Source: Criibacterium bergeronii (GTDB lineage: Bacteria; Bacillota; Clostridia; Peptostreptococcales; Filifactoraceae). Taken from it: a DNA stretch of 64,000 bases. The position numbers and the translations under genes are program-made. How positions within the stretch are numbered: position 1 is the stretch's first letter; every line of letters begins with the position of its first letter. Location of the stretch: assembly GCF_001693775.2 (NCBI RefSeq), contig NZ_MBEW02000003.1, positions 62,001 through 126,000 on the forward strand, read 5' to 3'. Of this stretch, positions 18,901-28,982 are shown piece after piece. Below the pieces are notes generated by a model. That model had not been told where the DNA came from. It searched no databases and saw only the letters and a program-made list of their open reading frames with translations.

Positions 18901-19590
18901 CTACAATTCTTTGATAAATAAAATTAAACTTACTGTCAAAAATATACAGCAAATTATAATTAACTTTTCTTGTAAAATCGGAGCAAATAATGCACCAATT
19001 GCTGCACCAAGTGCAAAAACTAATATTACTAAAAAATAATGTATAGCTCTATGTCTTTCTAATTTATCATTTGTATGAACATAAGAAGTGAGTGCCTCTA
19101 CACCACTTCTCATATTACCTATGCACATTGTACTTGCATAATTATACCCATTTATTTTTTTAAATGCTTGTATTTGCATTGAACAGCTCAGTGAAACCAA
19201 AGAATTCGCTATTATATTAAATTTTTGCGGAATAAATCCCACTACAAATAATATAAATATTTCTAATGCAAGCACCAATAATTTCCATACATTTTTATTC
19301 TTCGCTTGTACCTTTAGATTTATGGTTTGAGCTATAAATACACCAATACAAAAGGAAAGTAGTGGAATTAAATAGGATATGCTACCGCTAAAATTAGCTT
19401 GTATTATTTTTTGACTCATAAGCACTATATTCCCAGTTTGAGCGTTTGCGAACACTTTTCCCCTTACTATATAGCTGTATGAGTCTTGTAAACCGCCACA
19501 TAACGTAATAAATATTACAAACAAGGCGTTTTCAGAAACATCTTCGTTGTGTTTATTTAAAAATTTACTAATTAATAGATTTTTTGACAT
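18901..19590 (-). CDS. YoaK-family (DUF1275) membrane protein
   Basis: A 229-residue integral membrane protein with about six hydrophobic segments. The DUF1275 signature is clear: TLCGGLQDSYSYIVRGKVFA, then NAQTGNIVLMSQKI, and NGYNYASTMCIGNMRSGVEA in the middle. Function in this family is not well known; transport is often assumed. It starts 12 bases after alaS and ends before the murD promoter. Confidence 0.85.
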   Translation of the reverse strand: MSKNLLISKFLNKHNEDVSENALFVIFITLCGGLQDSYSYIVRGKVFANAQTGNIVLMSQKIIQANFSGSISYLIPLLSFCIGVFIAQTINLKVQAKNKNVWKLLVLALEIFILFVVGFIPQKFNIIANSLVSLSCSMQIQAFKKINGYNYASTMCIGNMRSGVEALTSYVHTNDKLERHRAIHYFLVILVFALGAAIGALFAPILQEKLIIICCIFLTVSLILFIKEL

Positions 19591-19602
19591 GACAAATCAT
19601 TC

Positions 19603-22245
19603 CTACATATTTTCAATAATAGCCTTTGCTTTAGATAATGCCTCATCAACCTTAGATATGTCTACTCCACCTGCTTGAGCAAGGTTCGGCTTACCGCCAC
19701 CCTTACCGCCTGTAACTGCTGCAACCTCTCTAACTATATTGCCTGCGTGATATCGTGGGTTAAGCTTTTTATCTACCATACAAATGAACTTTAATTTGTT
19801 TTCTGTTGTATCTAAATTTGAAAAAACAACGATTGAAGACGGTGCTTTATCTATGATGTCTTGCATTATATTACGAAGTACATCATCTTGCACATCTTCA
19901 TATTTTGTTGTCATAAGCTTAACATCTCCGATTGAAATAGCATTATTAATTATGTCCTCTAAGCTGCCCTTTGCAGAGTCATTTTGCATAGCTTTTAACT
20001 GTTTTGATAAAGTTTTGTTTTCATCAACTAAGGTTTCAATTCTCTTTGTCAATGCTTGCTTATTAGATTTAACTGCCATACTTACTTCTTCAATTATGTG
20101 TTCATTTTCTAACAGATAGTCATAAACTGTAAGCCCCGTTATAGCCTCTAATCTTCTAACTCCTGAAGAAACTGCTCCTTCAGAAACTATTTTAAACATA
20201 CCTATTTGATTTGTATTTACTACATGAGTACCGCCGCAAAATTCCTTAGAAAAGTCTCCTATGCTTACTACTCTTACAATGTCACCATACTTTTCATCAA
20301 ACAATGACATTGCTCCGGTTTCTTTGGCGTCGTTTATACCCATAACATCTGTATGAACATCTATTGACTCAAATATTTTTAAATTTACTATTCTTTCTAC
20401 ATCTTTAATTTGCTGTTTTGTAAGTTGTTCATAGTGGTTAAAGTCAAATCTTAGTCCTGTAGGAGATACAAATGAACCTGATTGGTTTACATGGTCGCCC
20501 AGAACCATTTTTAAAGCCTTGTGGAGTAAGTGAGTAGCTGTATGATTTCTCATAGTTGCAAGTCTATTCATTCTGTTTACTTGCAAATGAGCCAAATCTC
20601 CTTTTTTAACGCTTCCTCTTTCAACCTTTGCATGATGTACGAATAATCCACCGGTTGATTTTGTTACGTCATTAATTTTTATATCAAATTTATCATTGGC
20701 AGATAAAATTACACCCTTGTCTCCGACTTGACCTCCTGACTCAGCATAAAATGGTGTCTTGTCAAAAATCAGCATGATTTCGTCGCCTTCATTGGCTAAA
20801 TCTACAAGATTGCCATTTAAAACTATATCTTGGATTTTGTTATCAGACTCAAGTGTATCATATCCTAAAAATTCTGTTTTTGAAACGCTTAGGTCAAGGT
20901 TAGTTATTTCATCCTTCCAGCCAACATCACTTCCTGATTTTCTTGAGTTTCTTGCAGTTTCTTTTTGGATTTCCATTTGTTGCTCAAAGCCTTTTGTATC
21001 TACCTTACAATTTTTTTCTTCAGCAATTTCTATTGTAAGCTCTAGTGGGAAACCGAATGTGTCATATAATTTGAATGCGTCCTCACCTGTAATGATTGAA
21101 TTCCCATTACTAACAGCTTGGTCTATATATCCATTTAATATTTCAAGTCCACTTTCAAGTGTTTCATTAAATTTTTCTTCTTCAACGGAAAGTATTTTTA
21201 TTATATGGTCATGGTTTTGTTCTAGTTCAGGATAACCATCTTTATATTCATTAATGACAATATTTGCTATATCGCTGATAAATTTACCTTGTATTCCAAG
21301 TAATTTTCCGTGCCTTAATGCACGTCTAGCCAGTCTTCTTAATACATAGCCTCTGCCTTCGTTTGATGGTATTATTCCATCGCTCACCATGAATGTAATA
21401 GCTCTTAGATGGTCTGCAATTATTCTTATTGAAACGTCATTTTTTGCGTTTTCGTTGTATTTTTTGTTTGATATTTCAGATATTTTATTTCTTATTGCAA
21501 CCATTGTATCTATGTCAAATATTGAGTCAACTCCTTGCATGATGCAAGCCATTCTTTCAAGACCCATACCTGTATCTATATTTGGATGTTCCAATTTTTT
21601 TAGGCTACCGTCTGCTTGTTTATCAAACTGTGTGAATACTAAATTCCAAAACTCTAAAAATCTGTCGCCCTCACTGCCCGGCTTACATTCACCCTCACAT
21701 GAGAAATTTTCTCCTCTGTCAATATATATTTCAGAGCATGGACCACATGGACCTTGTCCATTACCTATTTCCCAAAAGTTATCTTCCTTACCTAGACGAA
21801 CAATTTTTCTTTCTTCTACACCTATCATGTCTTTCCATAGGTTGTAAGCCTCATCGTCTTCTTCGTAAACTGTAACCCAAAGTTTATCTTTGTCTAGCTT
21901 TAATACTTCAGTTACAAATTCCCATGCAAATGTTATTGCATCTTTTTTGAAATAATTACCAAACGAAAAGTTTCCAAGCATTTCAAAAAATGTAGCGTGT
22001 CTTAAAGTATGACCGATGTTATCTATATCTCCTGTACGAACACATTTTTGACAAGTTGTCATTCTGTGTGCCGGAGGTTCTTCTAGTCCCAAGAAGTAAT
22101 TTTTTAATGGTGCCATACCTGCATTAATTAATAGCAAGCTTTTGTCATTCTTAGGCACTAGTGAAAAACTTTCTTGGACATAGTGGTCTTTACTTTTGAA
22201 AAATTCCAAATATTTTTTTCTAATATCATTTGCCTTCATATACAT
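19603..22245 (-). CDS. alaS: Alanine--tRNA ligase
   Basis: Class II synthetase charging tRNA-Ala. The 880 residues contain the catalytic domain (motif 1 to 3 region starting RKKYLEFFKSKDHYVQESFS), the tRNA-recognition domain, the editing domain with HTATHLLHKAL (zinc-binding histidines) and FCGGTHV, and the C-Ala domain with glycine-rich GGKGGGKPNLAQAGG. The first ATG (22245) has AAGGAG nine bases upstream; a second ATG two codons later is further than ideal. Expression is under the T-box leader that lies directly upstream. Confidence 0.97.
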   Translation of the reverse strand: MYMKANDIRKKYLEFFKSKDHYVQESFSLVPKNDKSLLLINAGMAPLKNYFLGLEEPPAHRMTTCQKCVRTGDIDNIGHTLRHATFFEMLGNFSFGNYFKKDAITFAWEFVTEVLKLDKDKLWVTVYEEDDEAYNLWKDMIGVEERKIVRLGKEDNFWEIGNGQGPCGPCSEIYIDRGENFSCEGECKPGSEGDRFLEFWNLVFTQFDKQADGSLKKLEHPNIDTGMGLERMACIMQGVDSIFDIDTMVAIRNKISEISNKKYNENAKNDVSIRIIADHLRAITFMVSDGIIPSNEGRGYVLRRLARRALRHGKLLGIQGKFISDIANIVINEYKDGYPELEQNHDHIIKILSVEEEKFNETLESGLEILNGYIDQAVSNGNSIITGEDAFKLYDTFGFPLELTIEIAEEKNCKVDTKGFEQQMEIQKETARNSRKSGSDVGWKDEITNLDLSVSKTEFLGYDTLESDNKIQDIVLNGNLVDLANEGDEIMLIFDKTPFYAESGGQVGDKGVILSANDKFDIKINDVTKSTGGLFVHHAKVERGSVKKGDLAHLQVNRMNRLATMRNHTATHLLHKALKMVLGDHVNQSGSFVSPTGLRFDFNHYEQLTKQQIKDVERIVNLKIFESIDVHTDVMGINDAKETGAMSLFDEKYGDIVRVVSIGDFSKEFCGGTHVVNTNQIGMFKIVSEGAVSSGVRRLEAITGLTVYDYLLENEHIIEEVSMAVKSNKQALTKRIETLVDENKTLSKQLKAMQNDSAKGSLEDIINNAISIGDVKLMTTKYEDVQDDVLRNIMQDIIDKAPSSIVVFSNLDTTENKLKFICMVDKKLNPRYHAGNIVREVAAVTGGKGGGKPNLAQAGGVDISKVDEALSKAKAIIENM

Positions 22246-22261
22246 ATAATATTACTCCTTA

Positions 22262-22474
22262 AAATAAAAATAATCCCCGATGTCATAAAACATCAGGGAC
22301 GAATATATCGTGGTACCACCCTTATTCGCTCAAAAGAGCCTCAAAATATTATAACGTAATAACCGTCTTATTTTATTAGAATAAGAATAAATAAGGTAGC
22401 AAAATTTATATTTTTGTAAGGACTTTCACCATACGCCCTCTCTCTGAGACTAAAAATAAAAATTTATCCTTATT
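22262..22474 (-). promoter_or_regulatory. T-box riboswitch (alanine) of alaS
   Basis: The minus-strand leader has the T-box core GGTGGTACCACG (22320-22309) followed by the terminator CCCTGATG/CATCGGGG with a T-rich tail (22298 to about 22261). Stem I is closed by AATAAGG (22474-22468) pairing with CCTTATT (22396-22390). Just inside the closing stem is GCT followed by A (GCT at 22400-22398), the expected place for the specifier codon, and GCU codes for alanine. Uncharged tRNA-Ala should therefore favour antitermination and alaS expression. Confidence 0.93.
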
Positions 22475-22489
22475 GAATTATTTTTTATA

Positions 22490-22518
22490 ATTATACCAAA
22501 AATAAAACTTTAAAACAA
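22490..22518 (-). promoter_or_regulatory. SigA promoter of alaS leader
   Basis: TTGTTT (22518-22513), 17 bases, perfect TATAAT (22495-22490) on the minus strand, starting transcription about 10 bases before stem I of the T-box. Confidence 0.55.
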
Positions 22519-22530
22519 GCTAATTACAAA

Positions 22531-23629
22531 CTACTTGTGTGTAAAAACTAGGTATGCGTTTATAAACGGCATTATATCTCCATCTAAAACTGATGTAATA
22601 TTTCCAACCTCATAATTAGTCCGGTGGTCTTTTACCAAAGTATACGGCTGAAAAACATATGACCTTATCTGAGAACCCCATGCAATTTGAGAGTATTCAC
22701 CTTGTAAATCTTCTATTTTATCTTTATGCTCAAGCTCTTTAAGCTCTATAAGTTTGGCTTTCAGCATTTTCATTGCCGTATCTTTGTTAGAAAACTGTGA
22801 ACGCTCATTTTGACATTGAACTACTATTCCGGTTGGAAGATGTGTTATCCTTATGGCGGAGTCAGTTTTATTGACGTGTTGTCCTCCTGCACCGGACGCT
22901 CTGTAGGTATCGATTTTTAAATCCTTTGGATTTATAACGATGTCGTCTTCTTCTTCAAGCTCAGGTAAAACGTCGACAGAAGCAAAAGAAGTATGTCTTT
23001 TCCCTGAGGAGTCAAACGGAGATATTCTAACTAACCTATGAACTCCTTTTTCACATTTTAGGTAGCCATAAGCATTTTCACCTACAACTTGAAATGTTGC
23101 CGATTTAATGCCGGACTCATCGTCTTGCTGTAGGTCTAGCTGATACATTTTGTAATTCATGCTAGAGGCAAATCTTGTATACATTCTAAGAAGAATTCCT
23201 GCCCAATCCTGAGCATCCATACCACCTGTACCAGCATGAACAGAAATTATAGCATTATAGGAGTCATATTTTTCACTTAAAAGAAGTTCTACCGAAAATT
23301 CATCCGCCTTCGTTTTTAATTTTTTTATTTCTAAAATTAAATCATTTTCAAGGCTGTCTTCTTCTTCAGCCAGTTCAAAAAGTGCCTGCACATCTTCTAA
23401 ATCAGCTTTTAGTTCTTTGTACTTGTTAAGTTTATTTTCTATCAGCTTTGATGCTTTTAAGATTTCCTGAGCCTTTTGAGAATTATTCCAAAAATCAGGC
23501 TCAGAAATTTTATTTTTATAATTTTTATCTTCTTGCTCTAGTTTATCTGGGTCAAAGAGAAACACTAATTTCTTTTATAGTGTCTTGTATGCTTTTTATG
23601 TCATTAGTGTGTTTTTGTATATCTAACAA
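22531..23629 (-). CDS. prfB: Peptide chain release factor 2, with programmed +1 frameshift
   Basis: RF2 reads UGA and UAA. The gene is in two frames. A 25-codon zero frame begins at TTG 23629 (GGGAGGT four bases upstream) and runs to CTT TGA C; the TGA is codon 26 (23554-23552). A +1 shift on CTT then continues as DPDKLEQEDKNYKNK for 340 residues, giving about 365 in total, the family length. The RF2 tripeptide SPF (RISPFDSSG) and the catalytic GGQ (SGAGGQHVNKTDSA) are present. It starts 2 bases after the secA stop, so it is cotranscribed. A reading without frameshifting would miss the first 25 codons. Confidence 0.95.
23551..23557 (-). other. prfB: Programmed +1 ribosomal frameshift site in prfB
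   Basis: Minus-strand CTTTGAC, with the in-frame TGA as codon 26. This is the standard RF2 autoregulation site: low RF2 makes the ribosome pause at UGA and slip +1. The usual internal AGGGGG element three bases upstream is not evident; the sequence there is AGTGTTTCT. Confidence 0.93.
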
Positions 23630-23631
23630 TT

Positions 23632-26319
23632 TTACCTCCCACAACAGTTTTTATATTTTTTACCGCTGCCACATGGGCATGGGTCATTTCTTCCCACTTT
23701 TTCGTCTTTTTTTATTGGTGTTTTTACTTTTTCTACATCAACGTCTGTAACATTTGATTTAAGATGGTCTGTGTCCACTACAGATTTTCTTACTATTTGA
23801 TTACCATCCATTGGACGTATTTCGAAACCATATACATAAGTTACTGTATCTTCTTGTATAGAGTCTACCATAGCATCAAACATATCAAAGCCTTCAATTT
23901 GATATGCTCTAACCGGATTTTCCTGTCCTATAGCTCTTAGACCTATACCCTTTCTTAATTGGTCCATTGCATCTATATGGTCCATCCACTTAGCATCAAC
24001 TACTTGTAGCATAATCATGCGTTCAATTTCACGCATAGTTTCATCGCCAATTTTTTCCTCTTTGGCATGATATTTTTCTTTTGCATATTTTATTATAATA
24101 TTATATAAATCTTCTTTTTCCATGTCTTTTTCTGATGCAAAGACATAGTAGTCTTCCAGTTTTAATAATCTCTTTATTCTATCGTTTATTTCTTCAAAGT
24201 TCCATTCTTCAGAGGACTGACCTTCTCCTATGTTGTTATCAAGAATTTTCTTGATTTGAGTTTCTGTCATGTGAATGATTTCGTCTCTTATATTTTCGCC
24301 CTCTAATACTCTTCTTCTTTCGCCGTAAATGATTTCTCTTTGCTTGTTCATTACGTCATCGTATTCTAAGACACTTTTTCTTATGGAGAAGTTCTTTCCT
24401 TCTACTTTCTTTTGAGCTGACTCAATAGATTTACTTAGCATTCCAGCCTCAATTGGTACGCTGTCATCCATACCCAATTTTTCAACCATTGCCTGCATTC
24501 TTTCAGAGCCAAATAATCTCATAAGGTCGTCTTCTAATGATATATAGAATTTAGATGCACCTGGGTCACCTTGTCTACCTGCACGACCTCTAAGCTGGTT
24601 GTCTATACGTCTTGACTCGTGTCTTTCCGTACCAAGTATACATAAACCACCTGCATCAAGTACCTTTTGATTTTCGTCTTTAAGTTCTTCTTTCTTTTGA
24701 GCTAGGATTTCTTGATATTTTTTTCTTGCATCTAATATCTCTGGGTCGTCAGTTTGTGCAAAGCTTTTTGCATTATTTATCATTTCCGGTGTGTACTCAA
24801 GCTTAGCCATTTCTTTATCTGCTAAAAAGTCCGGATTCCCTCCAAGAATTATATCTGTTCCACGTCCTGCCATGTTTGTTGCTATAGTTACTTGCCCAAA
24901 TCTACCTGCCTGAGCTACTATTTCTGCTTCCTTTTTATGGTTTTTAGCATTTAATACCTCATGCTTGATGCCTTGGCGTCTAAGAATGTCAGAAAGTTTT
25001 TCAGAGTTTTCAATAGAAATCGTACCTACTAAGACTGGCTGACCTGTTGCGTGTCTTTCTTTTATTTCATTGACTACTGCTACAAATTTCCCTTCTTCTG
25101 TCTTATACACAACGTCATTTAAATCTTTTCTTTGTATTGGTCTGTTTGTAGGTATCTGCACAACATCCATCTTATATATAGCTCTAAATTCTTCTTCTTC
25201 TGTTTTTGCTGTACCTGTCATACCTGAGATTTTATTATACATTCTAAAATAGTTTTGGAATGTAATAGTAGCAAGTGTCTTAGACTCTCTTTGTACTTCT
25301 AAGCCTTCCTTTGCCTCTATTGCTTGGTGTAGACCCTCAGAGTATCTTCTACCAAACATCAATCTTCCTGTAAATTCGTCAACTATTACTATTTCTCCAT
25401 CTTTTACAACGTAATCAACATCCAACTTCATAAGAGTATTAGCTCTCAATGCTTGGTTTACGTTGTGGTATAGTTCCATGTTTTCTAGGTCTGTCATATT
25501 TTCAACACCAAAGAATTTTTGTGCTTTTTCTAGACCTTCATCAGTTAAAACTGATGCGTTTTCTTTTTCGTCTACTGTATAGTCGACTTCTTCTTTTAAA
25601 GTCTTTATAAATGTATCTGCCTGAGTATAAAGAGTTGTTGACTTGTCTCCTTGCCCTGAAATTATAAGCGGAGTTCTTGCTTCGTCTATTAATATTGAGT
25701 CTACCTCATCGACTATGGCATAGTTTAATGGTCTTTGAACCATTTTTTCTTTATAAGTAACCATGTTATCTCTTAGGTAGTCAAAGCCAAATTCGTTGTT
25801 AGTACCGTAAGTTATATCTGCTAGATAGTTTTGTCTTCTCTCTTCGTCTTTTAAATCATGAACTATTACGCCTGTAGTCAATCCTAAGAAATTATATAGT
25901 CTTGACATCCACTCCATGTCTCTTGTTGCAAGGTAGTCATTTACTGTGATAACGTGAACTCCTTTACCTGTCAAGGCATTCAAATAAACAGGCAGAGTTG
26001 CAACTAAAGTTTTACCTTCCCCAGTTTTCATTTCCGCTATTCTGCCTTGGTGTAAAACGATACCACCCATTAATTGCACGTCAAAGTGTCTCATGTTTAG
26101 CACTCTCTTGGATGCTTCCCTACAAACTGCAAATGCCTCAGGGAGTAAATCATCAAGAGTTTGACCTTCTGATAATCTTTTTTTGAATTCGTCAGTTTTG
26201 CCAACTAATTCCTTATCAGAAAGCTTAATCATACTATCTTCTAATGAATTTATTGAATTGACAATTTTTTGAAGTTTCCCGATTTCTTTTTTTGCAAACA
26301 CATTTTCTAAAAATCCCAT
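23632..26319 (-). CDS. secA: Protein translocase ATPase SecA
   Basis: Motor of the Sec pathway, pushing preproteins through SecYEG. The 895 residues include Walker [14 protein letters not shown] (about 97), [19 protein letters not shown] (about 205), [15 protein letters not shown] (about 485), [10 protein letters not shown] and the helical scaffold. The C-terminal zinc finger [13 protein letters not shown] is intact, which in other bacteria binds SecB or ribosomes. It is first in a secA-prfB unit with a good promoter. Confidence 0.98.
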   Translation of the reverse strand: MGFLENVFAKKEIGKLQKIVNSINSLEDSMIKLSDKELVGKTDEFKKRLSEGQTLDDLLPEAFAVCREASKRVLNMRHFDVQLMGGIVLHQGRIAEMKTGEGKTLVATLPVYLNALTGKGVHVITVNDYLATRDMEWMSRLYNFLGLTTGVIVHDLKDEERRQNYLADITYGTNNEFGFDYLRDNMVTYKEKMVQRPLNYAIVDEVDSILIDEARTPLIISGQGDKSTTLYTQADTFIKTLKEEVDYTVDEKENASVLTDEGLEKAQKFFGVENMTDLENMELYHNVNQALRANTLMKLDVDYVVKDGEIVIVDEFTGRLMFGRRYSEGLHQAIEAKEGLEVQRESKTLATITFQNYFRMYNKISGMTGTAKTEEEEFRAIYKMDVVQIPTNRPIQRKDLNDVVYKTEEGKFVAVVNEIKERHATGQPVLVGTISIENSEKLSDILRRQGIKHEVLNAKNHKKEAEIVAQAGRFGQVTIATNMAGRGTDIILGGNPDFLADKEMAKLEYTPEMINNAKSFAQTDDPEILDARKKYQEILAQKKEELKDENQKVLDAGGLCILGTERHESRRIDNQLRGRAGRQGDPGASKFYISLEDDLMRLFGSERMQAMVEKLGMDDSVPIEAGMLSKSIESAQKKVEGKNFSIRKSVLEYDDVMNKQREIIYGERRRVLEGENIRDEIIHMTETQIKKILDNNIGEGQSSEEWNFEEINDRIKRLLKLEDYYVFASEKDMEKEDLYNIIIKYAKEKYHAKEEKIGDETMREIERMIMLQVVDAKWMDHIDAMDQLRKGIGLRAIGQENPVRAYQIEGFDMFDAMVDSIQEDTVTYVYGFEIRPMDGNQIVRKSVVDTDHLKSNVTDVDVEKVKTPIKKDEKVGRNDPCPCGSGKKYKNCCGR

Positions 26320-26355
26320 GTATATCCCCTTTTATTTTATCTAATTCAAACACTA

Positions 26356-26384
26356 ATAATACATTAATTTTATATATTTTTCAA
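26356..26384 (-). promoter_or_regulatory. SigA promoter of secA-prfB
   Basis: TTGAAA (26384-26379), 17 bases, TATTAT (26361-26356) on the minus strand, about 40 bases before the secA start. Confidence 0.55.
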
Positions 26385-26393
26385 GTATTTTTA

Positions 26394-28601
26394 TTATATT
26401 AGGTTTTGCACTATAATTTCATGCTCCGTCATAGGTTTATAGTAATAATTACCTTGTATATTTTCACAACCATTTTTCGTCAAAAATTCCAATTGTTCAT
26501 GTGTTTCTACTCCCTCAGCAATAATTTGAATATTTAAGCCTTCACTTAATCTTATTAATGATAAAATTATTGCCTCATCCATTTTATTTATTCCTATACC
26601 ATGTACAAAGCTTATATCTATCTTTATTTTATCTATAGGCAAGTGTTTTATATAATTAAATGTAGAGTATTTTGTACCAAAATCATCAATAGAAATTTTA
26701 ACCCCTAATTCTTTAAGTAAGTTTAATGTATTTATACTATTTTTTATATTTTTTATTATGGTCGTTTCTGTAATTTCAAATTCAATATTTTGAGGATTTA
26801 CTCCTGAAATTATAAGCGCAGTTGATACCTCATCATAAAGCATTGCATTAGTAAGCTGATTAGAAGATAGATTAATGGATACACTAATATTTTCATCGTA
26901 ATCTCTATTCCACTGAGCACACCTTTTACACGCCTCAGCTATCGCCCAGCTACCCATTTGGACTATCAAATTTGATTTCTCCGCAACAGGTATAAAATCT
27001 TTTGGCATTATAAAATAGCCCTCTTTTTTCCACCTCATCAATGACTCAAAGCCTGTTACCTTGACAGTATTAGATATTAGCGATACTTGTGGTTGATAAA
27101 ACAGTGTCAATTCATTGTTAGATATTGCATTTAACAAATTCGTTGTAATATTATATTCTTGTAATTTTTCCTGTTTAAATCTATTTTCAAAAAATTTGTA
27201 ATTATTTTTACCTGCCTCTTTTGCCTTAAATAATGCAATATCAGCACTTTTAAATAATTCCTCACATACATTGCCATTATTCGGATATAAAGATATACCA
27301 ATTGAAACTGTTATAAAAATTTTAATCTTATCTATAAAAATTGGTTCTTTCAGTTTATTCAATATTTTGTTAGCTAAATTTTCAACTTCTAATCCATCTA
27401 AATCACTAATCAGTATAGCAAAATCATCACCTCCAAAGCGTGATATAGTAGGCTCTTTATCTTTTAAAAGATTTATTAATCTACTGGATACTTCATTTAA
27501 TACCACATCACCATACTCATATCCTAAAGAATCATTTATGTCCTTAAACGAATCCAAATCCATAAAAAATACAGCATGATAGTCATAAGGCCGGTACTTT
27601 AGTATATTTTCAACCTTTTGATGAAAGTATGACCTATTATATAAGCCTGTTAGTGCGTCATAACAAAATATATCAAGAATCTGATACTCTAGATTTGCGG
27701 TTGTATCTATTTCCTTTTTTAATTTTACCTTAGCATCAGATAATTTTCTAGATTTCTTTTTAATAAGTTTTTCTAGCCTTTTAGTCATATTTTTTTGTTC
27801 AATTTTTAATTCGTAGTATTCGTTTAGATAAGGATAGATTATAACCTTTCCTATATGCTCATTGAAGGTATCTAAAAGATTACTACAAATAATCAAGTTT
27901 TGTATGCTTTTATCTCCAAATTTAGTTTTAACTTCAAAATAATTTTTCTTTGAGTCAGGCATAATAAACTCTGTTTTTTCAAATACTTTATCTAAATTAT
28001 CACCTATATTTACATGAAAAATATGTTTTGATTGGTTATTTGCTGTAATTATATTGTCCTCTTTATCAACCGCTACTAAAGCTCTTTCAATTTTATTAAA
28101 CACCTCAAACGAAACATCATTTCTCAGTTTATCAGATACAAAAATGCCGTCTACTAATTTCATTACTAAGTAAATCGGTAATAGAAAGAAAAATAAGCTT
28201 ATATGAATATAAAAAACATCCCAGATTTTTACTAGGTTTCTATCATAAGCTACAGCAAAAATGTCTATTAGAGTCAGCGAAACTAAAATTATAGGTACAA
28301 ATCTTTTAAAATAGTATAATTTTTCTTTAATTCTATATTTTTTAAATAAAAGTATTAGAATATAGATTAACAATATATCCACAACAAAATATACTAAAGT
28401 AATAAGTACATTTTTAGATATAATCTTTTCCACATTATTAGATAAATAGTCCAGAGAAACCTTAATAGATAGAGTAGCTAAAAAAGCATTAGCTAAAAAA
28501 AATAAAAAATTAACCAGGCTTTTTAGCTTTTCTAAACGAGTAGAGCCTATATATATAAATATGATTGATAAAAATAATGTAAATTCTCCGAATAACTGCA
28601 T
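26394..28601 (-). CDS. Membrane GGDEF/EAL protein (cyclic-di-GMP turnover)
   Basis: A 735-residue protein with about five or six N-terminal membrane helices (to about 155), a PAS-like segment (about 165-270), a charged coiled coil (about 275-315), a GGDEF domain (about 315-480) and an EAL domain (about 490-735). The GGDEF loop reads GGDDF. The EAL motif reads ESL (FESLMRWKK), with other EAL residues kept: NLSSNQL, EITETTI, DDFGTKYSTF. No RxxD inhibitory site precedes GGDDF. It may be a phosphodiesterase, possibly with cyclase activity; direction is uncertain. It has a strong promoter of its own. Cyclic-di-GMP control would fit with the nearby flagellar genes. Confidence 0.9.
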   Translation of the reverse strand: MQLFGEFTLFLSIIFIYIGSTRLEKLKSLVNFLFFLANAFLATLSIKVSLDYLSNNVEKIISKNVLITLVYFVVDILLIYILILLFKKYRIKEKLYYFKRFVPIILVSLTLIDIFAVAYDRNLVKIWDVFYIHISLFFFLLPIYLVMKLVDGIFVSDKLRNDVSFEVFNKIERALVAVDKEDNIITANNQSKHIFHVNIGDNLDKVFEKTEFIMPDSKKNYFEVKTKFGDKSIQNLIICSNLLDTFNEHIGKVIIYPYLNEYYELKIEQKNMTKRLEKLIKKKSRKLSDAKVKLKKEIDTTANLEYQILDIFCYDALTGLYNRSYFHQKVENILKYRPYDYHAVFFMDLDSFKDINDSLGYEYGDVVLNEVSSRLINLLKDKEPTISRFGGDDFAILISDLDGLEVENLANKILNKLKEPIFIDKIKIFITVSIGISLYPNNGNVCEELFKSADIALFKAKEAGKNNYKFFENRFKQEKLQEYNITTNLLNAISNNELTLFYQPQVSLISNTVKVTGFESLMRWKKEGYFIMPKDFIPVAEKSNLIVQMGSWAIAEACKRCAQWNRDYDENISVSINLSSNQLTNAMLYDEVSTALIISGVNPQNIEFEITETTIIKNIKNSINTLNLLKELGVKISIDDFGTKYSTFNYIKHLPIDKIKIDISFVHGIGINKMDEAIILSLIRLSEGLNIQIIAEGVETHEQLEFLTKNGCENIQGNYYYKPMTEHEIIVQNLI

Positions 28602-28646
28602 CTGTTCTCCATGTAATGACTCAAGTTTTAAATCTGTATATAAAGT

Positions 28647-28675
28647 ATAATATATTTAATCAAATAATATGTCAA
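28647..28675 (-). promoter_or_regulatory. Strong SigA promoter of the GGDEF/EAL gene
   Basis: Perfect TTGACA (28675-28670), 17 bases, TATTAT (28652-28647) on the minus strand, about 45 bases before the start codon. Confidence 0.6.
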
Positions 28676-28714
28676 GTATTTGAAATATTGTAAAATCAAT
28701 TTATATAAGAAAAA

Positions 28715-28757
28715 AAGGGATTTTAACATTTAAGTAGCTTAAATGTTAAAATCCCTT
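28715..28757 (-). terminator. Perfect 20-bp hairpin, terminator of the flgJ-end transcript
   Basis: Two 20-base arms are exact complements around a 3-base loop (28735-28737). On the minus strand the arm is followed by TTTTTCTTAT. It sits past the transposase remnant and before the promoter of the GGDEF/EAL gene, and would end transcripts from the flagellar rod genes. Confidence 0.7.
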
Positions 28758-28978
28758 ATTATTCTATATATATTTGTAGTGTTGTCTCTTCTTCCTTTAC
28801 GTTTTTTATTTTTATGTCTTTTATTCCTATTAATTTTGTTATAATATTATTTTGCACCTATACAATATCCTTTCGTTAGTTGTGGAAATTAATATTTTTA
28901 GGACATTTTTTGTATATGTGCAATGTTTTTTTAAAATATTTGCTGAGGATTTTATCCCCCAACAGTTGACAAAGCCCC
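28758..28978 (-). mobile_element. Left-end remnant of an ISL3-like insertion sequence
   Basis: On the minus strand the segment opens with GGGGCTTTGTCAACTG, which resembles ISL3-type terminal repeats. The opening lies 4 bases after the flgJ-like stop codon. A noncoding leader of about 105 bases follows, then the truncated transposase start. No matching right end is seen before the hairpin at 28757. The whole 28602-28982 gap is thus this remnant, a terminator and a promoter. Confidence 0.45.
28759..28857 (-). pseudogene. ISL3-like transposase fragment (N-terminus only)
   Basis: A 32-codon frame starting GTG (AAAGGA about 10 bases upstream) encodes MQNNIITKLIGIKDIKIKNV and ends in TLQIYIE before a stop. 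This resembles the first residues of ISL3-family transposases, which begin with a short ...LLGLKD...V... stretch before the zinc-binding region; everything after that is missing. About 105 bases upstream is a possible left end (28963-28978). I read it as the decayed left end of an insertion sequence. The family assignment comes from memory of ISL3 N-termini and needs a search. Confidence 0.55.
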
Positions 28979-28982
28979 TTTT

